Assembly (NCBI GenBank): GCA_934229275.1
Contig: CAKQDN010000018.1
Coordinates: forward strand, 1 to 36,743
Direction: 5' to 3'
Origin: an uncultured Clostridia bacterium
GTDB taxonomy: Bacteria; Bacillota; Clostridia; Christensenellales; Pumilibacteraceae
Length of the DNA: 36,743 bases
Part shown: positions 7,437 through 15,354 of the stretch, one piece after another
Layout of the letters: the number at the start of each line of letters is the position of its first letter
Numbering within the stretch: the first letter of the stretch is position 1
The notes under the pieces: model-generated
Seen by the model: only the letters and a program-made list of their open reading frames with translations
Databases searched by the model: none
What the model was told of the DNA's origin: nothing
Position numbers and translations under genes: made by a program

Positions 7437-8381
7437 TCAGAAGTCCATAAGCGTATTTTTCTCGCGCGATAAGCCGTCGAACAAAGAAGTAAGGTCGCTG
7501 GTTTTAAGTCCGGTATCGCGCAGAATTTTGGAGTTATCCATAATTCTGTCAAACATTCTGTCGTAGTGCAACTGCCATTTCATCCAGATGCCGTAGTCGC
7601 CGCCGGCACGCGCGCGAAGGTACTCCTCTTCCGTTCCGACGACGTAACGTAAGCCGAAAATTTCTTTATAGTACCCTGCGATTTCGCCCCAGGTACGCGT
7701 TTCGCTCGTCGTGACGTTATAGTCGTTTTTCAGTGCTTTTGGATTAAACAGCAGACCCTTAATCATCTTTGCGACGTCGCCTGCCCAGGTCATGGTCGCC
7801 TGAACGTTCATGGCGTTTTCGGCAAGAACGACCGGTTTACCCGCTTTGAGCGCGCCCATAATTTGCGGACGTTCGAGCGTCATGAGTTGGCAGCGATATT
7901 TCGAATAGGTAATTGCCGGGCGGATAATGGTCCAGTTATCGGCGTTGTAGCCGCGCAAAAAGCGTTCGCCCTTCGCCTTATAAATGCTGTAATCGTCGGA
8001 ATAGCGCAGATCGTAGTCGGTACTGACGTCCAGAAGTTGCGGCGAACTCTCGGTCACTGGGTGACATTGGTCGGCGAACACGCGGTAGGACGACAGAAAG
8101 ACGTATTGCGAAGTGTGGTCGAGATAAACAGGGATAAACTTCGCAAAATTCGCGGTGTCGTAGATCATAAAGTCCACCACGGCGTCGAAATTCTCGTCCG
8201 CGACCGACCGCACGACCGAGAGATCGAACATGTCTGCTTTGATAAACTTAACGTTTTCGTAGTCCGCAGGCAGCACGGCGTCGTTAGCGATTACAGTGAC
8301 GGAATAGCCGCTTTTTGCAAGCAACGGCACGAGATAGGTGCCCATTGCTCCCGTTCCGCCGATTACGAGTATTCTTTTCAT
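7437..8381 (-). CDS. NAD-dependent epimerase/dehydratase family protein
   Basis: This 314-aa protein belongs to the extended short-chain dehydrogenases. The Rossmann motif GGTGAMG is at residues 8-14, the VVDFMIYD stretch (68-75) matches the cofactor-side strand, and the catalytic YxxxK pair is at Y131 and K135 (YSIYK). The family acts on nucleotide sugars and related compounds; the substrate is not clear. The start follows GGAGGG. It is transcribed away from the AraC regulator gene from overlapping promoters, which suggests that AraC controls it. Confidence 0.88.
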   Translation of the reverse strand: MKRILVIGGTGAMGTYLVPLLAKSGYSVTVIANDAVLPADYENVKFIKADMFDLSVVRSVADENFDAVVDFMIYDTANFAKFIPVYLDHTSQYVFLSSYRVFADQCHPVTESSPQLLDVSTDYDLRYSDDYSIYKAKGERFLRGYNADNWTIIRPAITYSKYRCQLMTLERPQIMGALKAGKPVVLAENAMNVQATMTWAGDVAKMIKGLLFNPKALKNDYNVTTSETRTWGEIAGYYKEIFGLRYVVGTEEEYLRARAGGDYGIWMKWQLHYDRMFDRIMDNSKILRDTGLKTSDLTSLFDGLSREKNTLMDF

Positions 8382-8413
8382 AAAAAATCCCTCCGATTTC
8401 TTTCGTTACGACT

Positions 8414-8442
8414 ATTATAGCGGCTTGACCGACTTTTATCAA
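8414..8442 (-). promoter_or_regulatory. Promoter of the epimerase gene
   Basis: Minus strand TTGATA (8437-8442), 17-bp spacer, TATAAT (8414-8419). It overlaps the divergent araC-type gene promoter by 18 bp. Confidence 0.72.
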
Positions 8443-8453
8443 TATGCTATAAT
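8425..8453 (+). promoter_or_regulatory. Promoter of the AraC regulator gene
   Basis: Plus strand TTGACC (8425-8430), 17-bp spacer, TATAAT (8448-8453). Its -35 lies between the -35 and -10 of the opposing promoter, so the two polymerases cannot bind together. Confidence 0.75.
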
Positions 8454-8494
8454 ATCAAAAAACAGCACGATAGTCTTGTTTTTCGGGAGATATT

Positions 8495-9301
8495 ATGAAT
8501 TATAACGATATGAACGTATCGATGCTCACGTTGAACCGCTGCACGTCCGAAAAATACGTGCGGCACTACACGCGGCAGGGCAAGGAATGTCACGCAATCG
8601 GCTTTTTGCTGTCGGGGACGGGCAGACTGCATCACGACGACAAAAAAATCGAACTAAAAACCGGCGACGCCTTTTTCATCGCGAAAGGCACGCGCTACTA
8701 TTCGGAGTGGTTTCCCGTTGAAGGTAGCGGCTACGCGTTTTACGCTCTTCACTTCGATTTTACCGTTCCCCCGAACGATTTAGCGTTTGACGACGGACTG
8801 ATAAAAATTTTGTCCGGGCAATCGCTTATTCTGCCGCTCGTCCGCGCGCTTGAAGCGGAACGGCAAAAGCCGGACGAGAACAAATTAAAGTCGCTGTCGA
8901 TTTTTCTCGAAATACTGTCGATCGCGCTGCCGCAGACGGAACCGAGAAAAACTTCGCGCTGCTACGCCTCGGTTTTGCCGGCAATCGAATACGTCGCCGC
9001 GCATCCCGACCTGAACGTCGACGCCGATTATCTCGCAAAAACGTGCAATTTAAGCCGAGCGCGCTTTTTCGCCGCGTTCAGATCCGCCACCGGGACGACG
9101 CCTCTACGCTATGCGACCAAACTGAAACTTGCAGCCGCCGAAAAAGTTCTTTTGTCGCCTTCCTACGTTTCGGTCGAGCGATTAGCCGAACAATTCGGCT
9201 ATTTATCTTCCGTTTATTTTATAAAACTGTTCAAAGCGGAGTACGGACTGACGCCTTTTCAATATAAAAAAGCCAACCGCGGCGAAGCGGAAGGCTTGTG
9301 A
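8495..9301 (+). CDS. AraC family transcriptional regulator
   Basis: This 268-aa protein has an N-terminal cupin-type sensing domain (residues ~10-130; note HAIGFLLSGTGRLHHDDK and the KTGDAFFIAKGT turn) and a C-terminal AraC DNA-binding domain (~165-262) with two helix-turn-helix units, the second including YLSSVYFIKLFKAEYGLTPFQY. The cupin type usually senses sugars or small organic ligands. The start is supported by GGGAGA four bases upstream. Its divergent neighbour, the epimerase gene, is the likely target. The last codons overlap a terminator that serves the opposing glycosylase gene. Confidence 0.93.
   Translation: MNYNDMNVSMLTLNRCTSEKYVRHYTRQGKECHAIGFLLSGTGRLHHDDKKIELKTGDAFFIAKGTRYYSEWFPVEGSGYAFYALHFDFTVPPNDLAFDDGLIKILSGQSLILPLVRALEAERQKPDENKLKSLSIFLEILSIALPQTEPRKTSRCYASVLPAIEYVAAHPDLNVDADYLAKTCNLSRARFFAAFRSATGTTPLRYATKLKLAAAEKVLLSPSYVSVERLAEQFGYLSSVYFIKLFKAEYGLTPFQYKKANRGEAEGL
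9265..9297 (-). terminator. Terminator of the DNA glycosylase gene inside the AraC reading frame
   Basis: The hairpin AAGCC-tt-CCGC...GCGG-tt-GGCTT (9270-9297) is followed on the minus strand by six T. It lies wholly within the last codons of the convergent AraC gene. On the plus strand it is followed only by broken T-rich sequence, so plus-strand termination is less sure. Confidence 0.75.
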
Positions 9302-9312
9302 ATTTATTTCGT

Positions 9313-10128
9313 TTATTTCTTGCCGTTACGGTTGTAGTGGAATATGTACTGTTGCGCAAACCCGGCATATTCGCCGTACCTCGCGGAATAGTACGCCTGC
9401 ACTTTTTTGGGCGTATCGAGTTCGGCAGTTTTACACGACTTGAAAATCCAGGTGTCAACGGGATAAGCGGCGGTGCGGCTGAGCCCGAACAGCATTATGC
9501 AACCGGCTACTTTCGGTCCCACGCCCTTTATCCCGGTGAGCGATTTATAAATCTGCTCGTCGTCGTTTAAGGCGAGAATGCTCTCTTTCGCGGACGGGAA
9601 CGCGCGACAGGCGTCGTAAATATACTCGGCGCGGTACCCCAGCCCCATTGCTTTCATGTCGCCGATCGACAGACTTTGCAGCCTCATAGCCGTCGGGAAC
9701 GCGAAATAATCGCCTTTGTTTTCGCCGACCGCGCGGCACAGTTTTTCGATTATCGACTGAATTCGCTTTATGTTGTTGTTCGCCGAAATAATGAACGAGA
9801 ACACCGTTTCGTCAAAGTCCTGTCTTAAAATACGCAGTGCTCCCGAATACGCCGCGGCTTCTTTAAGTTCGGGAAAAACGGACAACGTTTCCACGACTTT
9901 ATCGTAATCGCGGCTTAAATCGAAATAGTTTTCGAAGTACTTTAAGTCGCCGTCCTCGCATTTCAAGGTGGTAACGTCGCCGTTTTGCGAGAGAAAGCAG
10001 CGTTTATCGCGCGAAAAAACGCAGTAAGTATTTTGATTATTATCGAAAGTATACCGAAACACCTGTCCGCACGTCAGAGTGTCCTTGGGCGAAAACCTTT
10101 TCGACGGATAATTTTTCTCGACGAGCAT
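9313..10128 (-). CDS. ogg: 8-oxoguanine DNA glycosylase (OGG1 type)
   Basis: This 271-aa DNA repair enzyme would remove 8-oxoguanine from DNA and nick the backbone. The N-terminal OGG domain includes LTCGQVFRY (residues 18-26). The SANNNIKRI stretch (115-123) matches the NNNI motif of OGG1. The helix-hairpin-helix GIKGVGPKVAGC carries the catalytic Lys at 206, and the conserved Asp of the PVD motif is D225. Length suits the bacterial OGG1 group. The start follows GGAGG. It begins directly after the rpmA terminator and converges on the AraC gene. Confidence 0.9.
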   Translation of the reverse strand: MLVEKNYPSKRFSPKDTLTCGQVFRYTFDNNQNTYCVFSRDKRCFLSQNGDVTTLKCEDGDLKYFENYFDLSRDYDKVVETLSVFPELKEAAAYSGALRILRQDFDETVFSFIISANNNIKRIQSIIEKLCRAVGENKGDYFAFPTAMRLQSLSIGDMKAMGLGYRAEYIYDACRAFPSAKESILALNDDEQIYKSLTGIKGVGPKVAGCIMLFGLSRTAAYPVDTWIFKSCKTAELDTPKKVQAYYSARYGEYAGFAQQYIFHYNRNGKK

Positions 10129-10140
10129 ACGCTCCTCCGT

Positions 10141-10171
10141 AAAACAAAAGGACGACCGAAAAGCCGTCCTT
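10141..10171 (-). terminator. Terminator of the rplU-prp-rpmA operon
   Basis: Stem AAGGACG/CGTCCTT (10148-10171) followed on the minus strand by TTTTGTTTT. It overlaps the region just ahead of the glycosylase ribosome site. Confidence 0.82.
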
Positions 10172-10191
10172 AAAAAATCTTGATTCGAAAC

Positions 10192-10470
10192 TTATTCGGC
10201 AACTTCAACGATGCTTACTTGTTTCTTGCCTGCTCTCTGACCGAACTTAACGACGCCGTCCTTCAAAGCGAACAGAGTGTCGTCGCTGCCGATACCGACG
10301 TTTTTGCCTGCGTGAACCGCCGTTCCTCTCTGGCGAACGAGAATGTTGCCTGCGAGAACGAACTGTCCGTCAGCGCGCTTTACGCCGAGACGTTGAGCCT
10401 GCGAGTCTCTTCCGTTTTTGGTAGAGCCGCCGCCCTTTTTATGAGCAAATAACTGAATATTGATAAACAT
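10192..10470 (-). CDS. rpmA: 50S ribosomal protein L27
   Basis: This 92-aa protein is full-length L27. It begins with the Firmicute-type extension MFINIQLF before AHKKGGG. In Staphylococcus the protease Prp cuts this extension between F and A, exposing the tail that reaches the peptidyl transferase centre. Prp is encoded immediately upstream with no gap, so the processing system is complete here. It is the last gene of rplU-prp-rpmA and is followed by a terminator. Confidence 0.98.
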   Translation of the reverse strand: MFINIQLFAHKKGGGSTKNGRDSQAQRLGVKRADGQFVLAGNILVRQRGTAVHAGKNVGIGSDDTLFALKDGVVKFGQRAGKKQVSIVEVAE

Positions 10471-10800
10471 TTATTTAACCTCCAATTTAATGAACCGAGG
10501 ATAGCCTTCCGCAAGGTCGGTTATCCCGCACAACATGGTGTCCAGAACGACGTCCGCGTCGTGCCTTTCTTCCGCTACAAGGTCGCCTGTTTTAACTACC
10601 ATAGAACCTTCGGGGTCGGCGATACAAAAGGAAAACTTCTTTATCTTCGCGACTTTTTCCAGCCCCATGACCGCGGTTTGAATAATCGCGGAAAGAGCGG
10701 CGCATACGATGTCCATTCCCTCTTCGGCGTAACCGGTGTGACCTTTTGCCGTGACGGAAACTATATGCCCTTCTTTTTTTTCGACCTTAACGGTTGTCAT
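10471..10800 (-). CDS. prp: Ribosomal-processing cysteine protease Prp
   Basis: This 109-aa protein of the YsxB/Prp family matures L27. The catalytic His is H21 in GHTGYAEEG and the catalytic Cys is C33 in DIVCAALSA, the fixed dyad spacing of the family. It shares a base with the end of rplU and abuts rpmA, as in most Firmicutes. Confidence 0.96.
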   Translation of the reverse strand: MTTVKVEKKEGHIVSVTAKGHTGYAEEGMDIVCAALSAIIQTAVMGLEKVAKIKKFSFCIADPEGSMVVKTGDLVAEERHDADVVLDTMLCGITDLAEGYPRFIKLEVK

Positions 10801-11099
10801 TAGCCTATATTCTCTACCAAAAGACGAGTAAACGGCTGTCTGTGACCCTGCTTTTTGCGCTCGTTCTTCTTAGCCTTATACTTGTAAACGAGAACTTTCT
10901 TCTCTTTACCCTGACCGAGAACTTTGCAAGTAGCCTTTGCGGTTACGTCCTTGCCTGCCACGACGGTGTCTCCGTCAACGGTCATAAGAACGTCGAGTAC
11001 GACGGTTTCGTCCTTGGCAACGTTCAACTTCTCAACGTTGACGATGTCGCCTGCCTGAACCTTGTACTGTTTGCCGCCCGTCAAAATTACTGCGTACAT
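10800..11099 (-). CDS. rplU: 50S ribosomal protein L21
   Basis: This 99-aa protein has the standard L21 features: MYAVILTGGKQYKV at the N-terminus, GDTVVAGKDV in the middle, and the basic KKNERKKQGHRQPFT segment that contacts 23S rRNA. It is the first gene of rplU-prp-rpmA, preceded by a structured leader and its own promoter. The ribosome site is GAGGAGG. Confidence 0.98.
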   Translation of the reverse strand: MYAVILTGGKQYKVQAGDIVNVEKLNVAKDETVVLDVLMTVDGDTVVAGKDVTAKATCKVLGQGKEKKVLVYKYKAKKNERKKQGHRQPFTRLLVENIG

Positions 11100-11181
11100 A
11101 TTAGCACCTCCTCAATGATGTCTCCGTTAGGCAAGGCAGCGGACAAATTCCTGCGTTTAGTCGCCTTCACTATACGGCTCG
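11100..11181 (-). promoter_or_regulatory. L21-type mRNA leader
   Basis: About 80 nt lie between the predicted transcription start and the rplU start codon. The stretch contains GTATAGTGAAGGCGACTAAA, a later AACGGAGA segment and the ribosome site. Position and length fit the L21 leader known from Firmicutes, thought to mediate autoregulation by L21. A covariance search would settle it. The 16-bp piece at 11150-11165 is repeated at 11226-11241, upstream of the promoter. Confidence 0.65.
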
Positions 11182-11187
11182 GGCAAT

Positions 11188-11217
11188 ATTATACAATAAA
11201 ACGCAAGGCTTTGTCAA
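11188..11217 (-). promoter_or_regulatory. Promoter of rplU-prp-rpmA
   Basis: Minus strand TTGACA (11212-11217), 18-bp spacer, TATAAT (11188-11193). Confidence 0.82.
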
Positions 11218-11255
11218 GCAAAAAACCTGCGTTTAGTCGCCGTTTTTAATGTTTT

Positions 11256-12023
11256 TTACGCTTTTTTATCGTTTTTATCCTGTTCGGAGCCGTCATTGTC
11301 GTCGTCGCCCATTAAAAGTCCGAGATCCGCCATAATTTCTTCGAGGCTTTCCTTCGGATTCAGCGCCTCTTCGAAACTGAATCCGCTCTCGCCTTCTCCG
11401 GCGGGCAGCGGAGCATTCACTCGCGACGATTTATACTGCGTTTTCGCAGGCTTTACCTCGTCCTCGGGTAGTTTCATAAAAGTCTGACGCTCGAACGACG
11501 GAATATCGTCGTCCTGCGACAAGTCGTCCAGTTCGCCGTTCTGGCGGATAAGACGCGAAAACTCCTCGCGGAAACGGTTTCCTTCTCCGTCGGCAGGGGA
11601 AGCGGCTGCGGTCTGCGCTCCTAAAATACGGTTTACCTTGTCGTTGAAGTTCTGAACGGCTTGCAAATCTTCGGTAAGCGGGTACTTTTTGATGAGTTTT
11701 GCGTAGTAGGTCAGCCAGCGGGCGTGGAACGTTTTGAGTTGCTCCATTTCCTGAACGTACTTATACGCGGACAGTTTTTCTATCTCGTCCGCTTTCTGAA
11801 GGGCTGCCGTGATGGCTTCGCCGATACGACGCGACTTTTTCTCGTATTCGGCGATTTTGTCGCGCTGCTCCGAAATGGTTTTTTCGAGATCCGCGATGAC
11901 CTTTTTCTGCTGCTCGACGGCAGCCGCCGCGTCCGCTTCGGTTTTGGCGATATAGGCGTCTACGTCCTTTTGTTCGTAGCCCTTGCGCACTATTCTGAAT
12001 TTGCTGTCCGCTGCTTTTTTCAT
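11256..12023 (-). CDS. DivIVA domain-containing protein
   Basis: This 255-aa protein has an N-terminal DivIVA-like segment (FRIVRKGYEQKDVDAYI, residues ~9-25), a long coiled coil (~25-125, rich in E, K, Q and A), and an acidic, low-complexity C-terminal half. DivIVA relatives bind curved membrane at poles or septa and recruit division or wall-growth proteins. It differs from classic DivIVA in its tail, so it is a family member rather than certain DivIVA. It starts three bases after the pncB stop, in the same operon as pncB and the lgt-like gene. Confidence 0.8.
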   Translation of the reverse strand: MKKAADSKFRIVRKGYEQKDVDAYIAKTEADAAAAVEQQKKVIADLEKTISEQRDKIAEYEKKSRRIGEAITAALQKADEIEKLSAYKYVQEMEQLKTFHARWLTYYAKLIKKYPLTEDLQAVQNFNDKVNRILGAQTAAASPADGEGNRFREEFSRLIRQNGELDDLSQDDDIPSFERQTFMKLPEDEVKPAKTQYKSSRVNAPLPAGEGESGFSFEEALNPKESLEEIMADLGLLMGDDDNDGSEQDKNDKKA

Positions 12024-12026
12024 GTC

Positions 12027-13445
12027 CTACTCCGTTAATAACAGTTTTTGTTTGAGTTCGTACAAGCCGTCCGACAGGTCCACCTTGTGAATATGCGGAC
12101 TTTCGAGACGCTTGTATTCCTCCCAGAAATCTCCCAGTTCTTTTCTTCTGTACGCCGCGTTCTCGGCAATCGTGGGGAAGTCGTACACGACTTTTCCCTT
12201 GTCTATAACCTGCACCATGAGTTCACGAACGTCGTAGTCTTTAAGAACGCTCTGTTTCCAGCGTTCGGTTTCGTGAGTAAGCGTGATGGGCTTGGGCAGT
12301 TTTTCTCCCCGAAGAGCAATTAGGTCTGCAAACGCTTTTCCCGACTCCTTTTTATACAGACGGTACACCGTTTTGAAGCCCGGATTGGTGATTTTTTCGA
12401 TTGAATCGGACTTTTTGAGTTTGGGAACGAGTTCGCCGTCCTGCTCTATTGCGGCAAGTTTGTACACTCCGCCGAGCGAGGGCATGGACTCGCTGGTTAT
12501 CAGTTTCGTTCCTATACCGTACATATCGATTTTGGCTTCCTGCGCGTTGAGGGCGGAAATGACGTTTTCGTCGATGTCGTTGCCGGCAAAAATGAGAGCG
12601 TCCTCGTATCCTGCGTCGTCGAGCATTTTTCTCGCCTGCTTGGAAAGATATGCAAGGTCGCCGCTGTCGAGACGAATTCCGAGCGGTTTATGACCTTCTT
12701 TTTTAAGTCTGTCGAACACTTTTATGGCGTTCGGGATACCTCTTCCGAGCGTATCGTAGGTATCGACGAGCAGCAGGCAACTGTCGGGGTACATATCGGC
12801 GAAAGCGTTGAACGCGGTAAGTTCGTCGGGGAAAGACATGACCCAACTGTGAGCGTGCGTTCCCTTGACCGGAATATTGAACATTTTTCCGGCAAGCACG
12901 TTGCTGGTGCCTATCGCGCCGCCTATCATGCTTGCGCGGGCGCCGTAAATGCCGGCGTCGGGTCCCTGCGCTCTTCTCAGTCCGAATTCGACTATCGTGC
13001 CTTCTCCGGCTGCGGTGGTCATGCGGTCGGCTTTGGTTGCGATAAGCGTCTGATGGTTTATCATGCACAGAAGCGCGGTTTCGACGAACTGCGCCTGAAT
13101 GAGCGGAGCCTTGACTATTACGAGCGGCTCCATGGGGAATATTATTTCGCCTTCGCGAACGGCGTAGAGGTCGCCCGTGAATTTAAATGTGCGCAGATAT
13201 TCCAGAAATTCGGGACTGAAAGTTTTAAGCGAGGCAAGATATTCGATGTCCTCGTCGTTAAACTTTATGTTTTTGATGTAGTCCACCACCTGTTCGAGTC
13301 CGGCTGCAACGGCATAGTTTATCTGTCCTTTCGGACGGAAAAACATATCGAACACGGCTTCGCGCTCGCCTATTCCTTCGCGGAAATAGCCGTTCATCAT
13401 GGTAAGCTGATAAAAGTCCGTAAGTAACGTCAGGTTTCTGTTCAT
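12027..13445 (-). CDS. pncB: Nicotinate phosphoribosyltransferase
   Basis: This 472-aa enzyme joins nicotinate and PRPP to give nicotinate mononucleotide in the NAD salvage route. Family marks include LLTDFYQLTM at the N-terminus, EFGLRRAQGPD, the KGTHAHSWVMSF segment with the conserved His that is phosphorylated in this enzyme class, LDSGDLAYLS, and GTKLITS. Length is normal. Its start overlaps the upstream membrane-protein gene by 4 bp (ATGA type). Confidence 0.97.
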   Translation of the reverse strand: MNRNLTLLTDFYQLTMMNGYFREGIGEREAVFDMFFRPKGQINYAVAAGLEQVVDYIKNIKFNDEDIEYLASLKTFSPEFLEYLRTFKFTGDLYAVREGEIIFPMEPLVIVKAPLIQAQFVETALLCMINHQTLIATKADRMTTAAGEGTIVEFGLRRAQGPDAGIYGARASMIGGAIGTSNVLAGKMFNIPVKGTHAHSWVMSFPDELTAFNAFADMYPDSCLLLVDTYDTLGRGIPNAIKVFDRLKKEGHKPLGIRLDSGDLAYLSKQARKMLDDAGYEDALIFAGNDIDENVISALNAQEAKIDMYGIGTKLITSESMPSLGGVYKLAAIEQDGELVPKLKKSDSIEKITNPGFKTVYRLYKKESGKAFADLIALRGEKLPKPITLTHETERWKQSVLKDYDVRELMVQVIDKGKVVYDFPTIAENAAYRRKELGDFWEEYKRLESPHIHKVDLSDGLYELKQKLLLTE

Positions 13446-13969
13446 TTTTTATCTCCTTTTCTTAAGTATATAACGATAAGCGCCGTAACGAGCGCGATAT
13501 ACGCGATCAGAACGACGAAAGTATATCCCAGTCCCAGTATTCCGAAAACGTGGAGCAAAAATATCGCTCCGGCGAGAATAAACAGGATTGCGAACGTCAG
13601 CAGTTTTAGAAATTCGCGGCTTATTATCATCGCGCCGAGGCAGGCTATACCGGGAATCGCGATATAAATCGGATATAACGCGGCGTAACTGCATCCGAAC
13701 ACCTTGCACGCGAAACTGATGCCTGCAGGCACGAAAAAACAGAACGCTATCCACATGGACACCGAGTTCCACTGAATGAGCGCGTTTACGAAAAATATCG
13801 CTCCTGCCGCCGAAAGCGCGATACCCACAACCGTCTGCGAGAAAGGTACGCCTATTATTCCGAAGCGCGACAGTAATATTATCGCCACCGCAGCCACCGC
13901 GATTAACGCATCGACTACGTTACACGCGATTTTTTTTGCAGGGCTTACATATAGTTGCTTTTCTTCCAT
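13442..13969 (-). CDS. Multi-pass membrane protein of unknown function
   Basis: This 175-aa protein has about five or six membrane helices covering nearly the whole chain, a short cytoplasmic N-terminus (MEEKQLYVSPAKK) and a basic end (YLRKGDKK). I recognise no family motif. It overlaps the pncB start by 4 bp and follows the acidic 87-aa gene by 5 bp, so it belongs to the lgt-like to divIVA operon. A role at the membrane, possibly with the DivIVA-like protein, is only inferred from position. Confidence 0.75.
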   Translation of the reverse strand: MEEKQLYVSPAKKIACNVVDALIAVAAVAIILLSRFGIIGVPFSQTVVGIALSAAGAIFFVNALIQWNSVSMWIAFCFFVPAGISFACKVFGCSYAALYPIYIAIPGIACLGAMIISREFLKLLTFAILFILAGAIFLLHVFGILGLGYTFVVLIAYIALVTALIVIYLRKGDKK

Positions 13970-13974
13970 TTCGT

Positions 13975-14238
13975 TCAGTCCTTTTTGTTTTTTTCGTCCG
14001 TTTCGAACGGATTAGCGAATTCGAACGGATTTGTATCGGAATATTTTGCCGTTCGGCTTCCGTTTCCCGAAGATTTTTGCCGATTTATCTTATAAACGGA
14101 GGCATTTTCGCTCCCTTGCGAATAATCGGAGAGGATTTCGTCATCCGATTCGTCTTCAAGTTCGTCGCAATCCTCTTCGTTTTCCTCTTCTTCGAGTTCG
14201 TCGAGGATGAAAAGGTCGTCGTTATCGAGAAAATTCAT
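13975..14238 (-). CDS. Acidic 87-aa protein of unknown function
   Basis: The first half of this 87-aa protein is almost entirely acidic (DELEEEENEEDCDELEDE), and the second half is polar with two NPFE-type motifs (DTNPFEFANPFE). Such sequences are usually disordered. Its start overlaps the end of the lgt-like gene by 4 bp. That gene also ends in an acidic low-complexity tail, so the two may be related in function. No function can be assigned. Confidence 0.65.
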   Translation of the reverse strand: MNFLDNDDLFILDELEEEENEEDCDELEDESDDEILSDYSQGSENASVYKINRQKSSGNGSRTAKYSDTNPFEFANPFETDEKNKKD

Positions 14239-15251
14239 TGTTTCTCGCCCTCGTCGCTGCCGCTATCGTCGCTTCCGTCGTCGGATTCGTCGGGATTTTC
14301 GTCGCCTTCGCTTTCCTCTTCGAAAGTAATTTTCTCTTCTTTCTTTTTAAGACTTTCGAGCGACGGCTTATTGACGCGCGACGTTTTTTCTCCGTAGTAA
14401 CCGGAAGTAAGTTCCGAGTCGGCAACGAACACGAAAAACCTCTTATCCGATCGTCTTGCTCCGACGATATACGAAAAGAGCAGAAGTATTCCGGCAAAAA
14501 CCATGACTATCGCGAACACCTGATCGATTTTGAGTACGTCTTCGATAAGCCAGAGTTCGCTTATTCTCAAGCCGTCGATTACGGCTCTGCCGATTCCGTA
14601 CAGAATCAGGAATTCGACGCACTCGAAGCCGTCGAAACTCTTTCTCTTTCCGACGTACGACCACAGCATAAGCGCGAAAACCAGCATATCCCACACGAAT
14701 TCGTAGAAAAACGTGGCGTAATACCATTTATCGTCTATGCACACCGACAGCGGAAACCATTTATTTGCGTCGTTCGTAACGAGGTCGCCCATCGAGCGTT
14801 TATCGATAAGGTCGCCCCATCTGCCCGCTCCGAGCGCGAATATAGCGGCAACCGCCACGGCGTCGCACATCTGCGCGAAAGTGACGTTTCGGTGCGCGTA
14901 TTTATCGGTATCTTTAATGTAAAGATACCTGTTCACCGCGTACATAATGCCCAGTCCGACCACTGCGCCGATAATCGCGCCTAATGCGCTGAGCGTTCCG
15001 TCCGAGTCGCCCAGTCCGAAAAATTCGGAGAACGTCCAACTCGTGGACAACGCCGCGTGCGTGAATATGACGTAGTAAAGACGCGCGAACAAAAAGGCGG
15101 GAATCAGCATATAGAGCAGCGCTTCGAATGCGAAATCTTCGTAAAGTCCGCGCTTTTTGGAAACGAAAAACAAGACGAACGCGGCTGCTATCACGCTTAC
15201 CGCCGTCGTCACTCCGTAACCGTTTATTGCACATATAAGAGAAGTGTTCAT
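14235..15251 (-). CDS. Lgt-like (prolipoprotein diacylglyceryl transferase family) protein
   Basis: This 338-aa membrane protein follows the Lgt pattern: ARLYYVIF (56-63), GRWGDLID (143-150, with R144 matching the essential Arg of GRWGNFIN), FFYEFVWDMLVF (181-192) and YGIGRAVIDGLR (218-229, with R229 matching the second essential Arg). The usual GGLAIHGGLIG segment appears as GTLSALGAIIG (85-95), so the conserved His is replaced by Leu90. The C-terminal ~75 residues are an acidic tail that Lgt normally lacks. It is either a diverged Lgt or a homologue with another task. It is the first gene of a five-gene operon; the leader forms a hairpin and no clear ribosome site is seen. Confidence 0.78.
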   Translation of the reverse strand: MNTSLICAINGYGVTTAVSVIAAAFVLFFVSKKRGLYEDFAFEALLYMLIPAFLFARLYYVIFTHAALSTSWTFSEFFGLGDSDGTLSALGAIIGAVVGLGIMYAVNRYLYIKDTDKYAHRNVTFAQMCDAVAVAAIFALGAGRWGDLIDKRSMGDLVTNDANKWFPLSVCIDDKWYYATFFYEFVWDMLVFALMLWSYVGKRKSFDGFECVEFLILYGIGRAVIDGLRISELWLIEDVLKIDQVFAIVMVFAGILLLFSYIVGARRSDKRFFVFVADSELTSGYYGEKTSRVNKPSLESLKKKEEKITFEEESEGDENPDESDDGSDDSGSDEGEKQ

Positions 15252-15295
15252 TCTGTCGTCCGAAAAAAATTATTTGCCGGATATTCTCCGACAGA
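15252..15295 (-). promoter_or_regulatory. Hairpin 5' leader of the lgt-like operon
   Basis: The whole leader can fold: TCTGTCG/CGACAGA (15289-15295 with 15252-15258) plus TCCG/CGGA (15278-15281 with 15259-15262). The stem ends directly at the ATG. No GGAGG-type ribosome site is present, unlike most genes in this window. Confidence 0.5.
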
Positions 15296-15298
15296 TAA

Positions 15299-15327
15299 AT
15301 TTTACAATTTTTTACGCTTTTTGTCAA
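15299..15327 (-). promoter_or_regulatory. Promoter of the lgt-like operon
   Basis: Minus strand TTGACA (15322-15327), 17-bp spacer, TAAAAT (15299-15304). Confidence 0.75.
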
Positions 15328-15354
15328 GGCGTAACGAACGGCTTGCCGCGCGAA

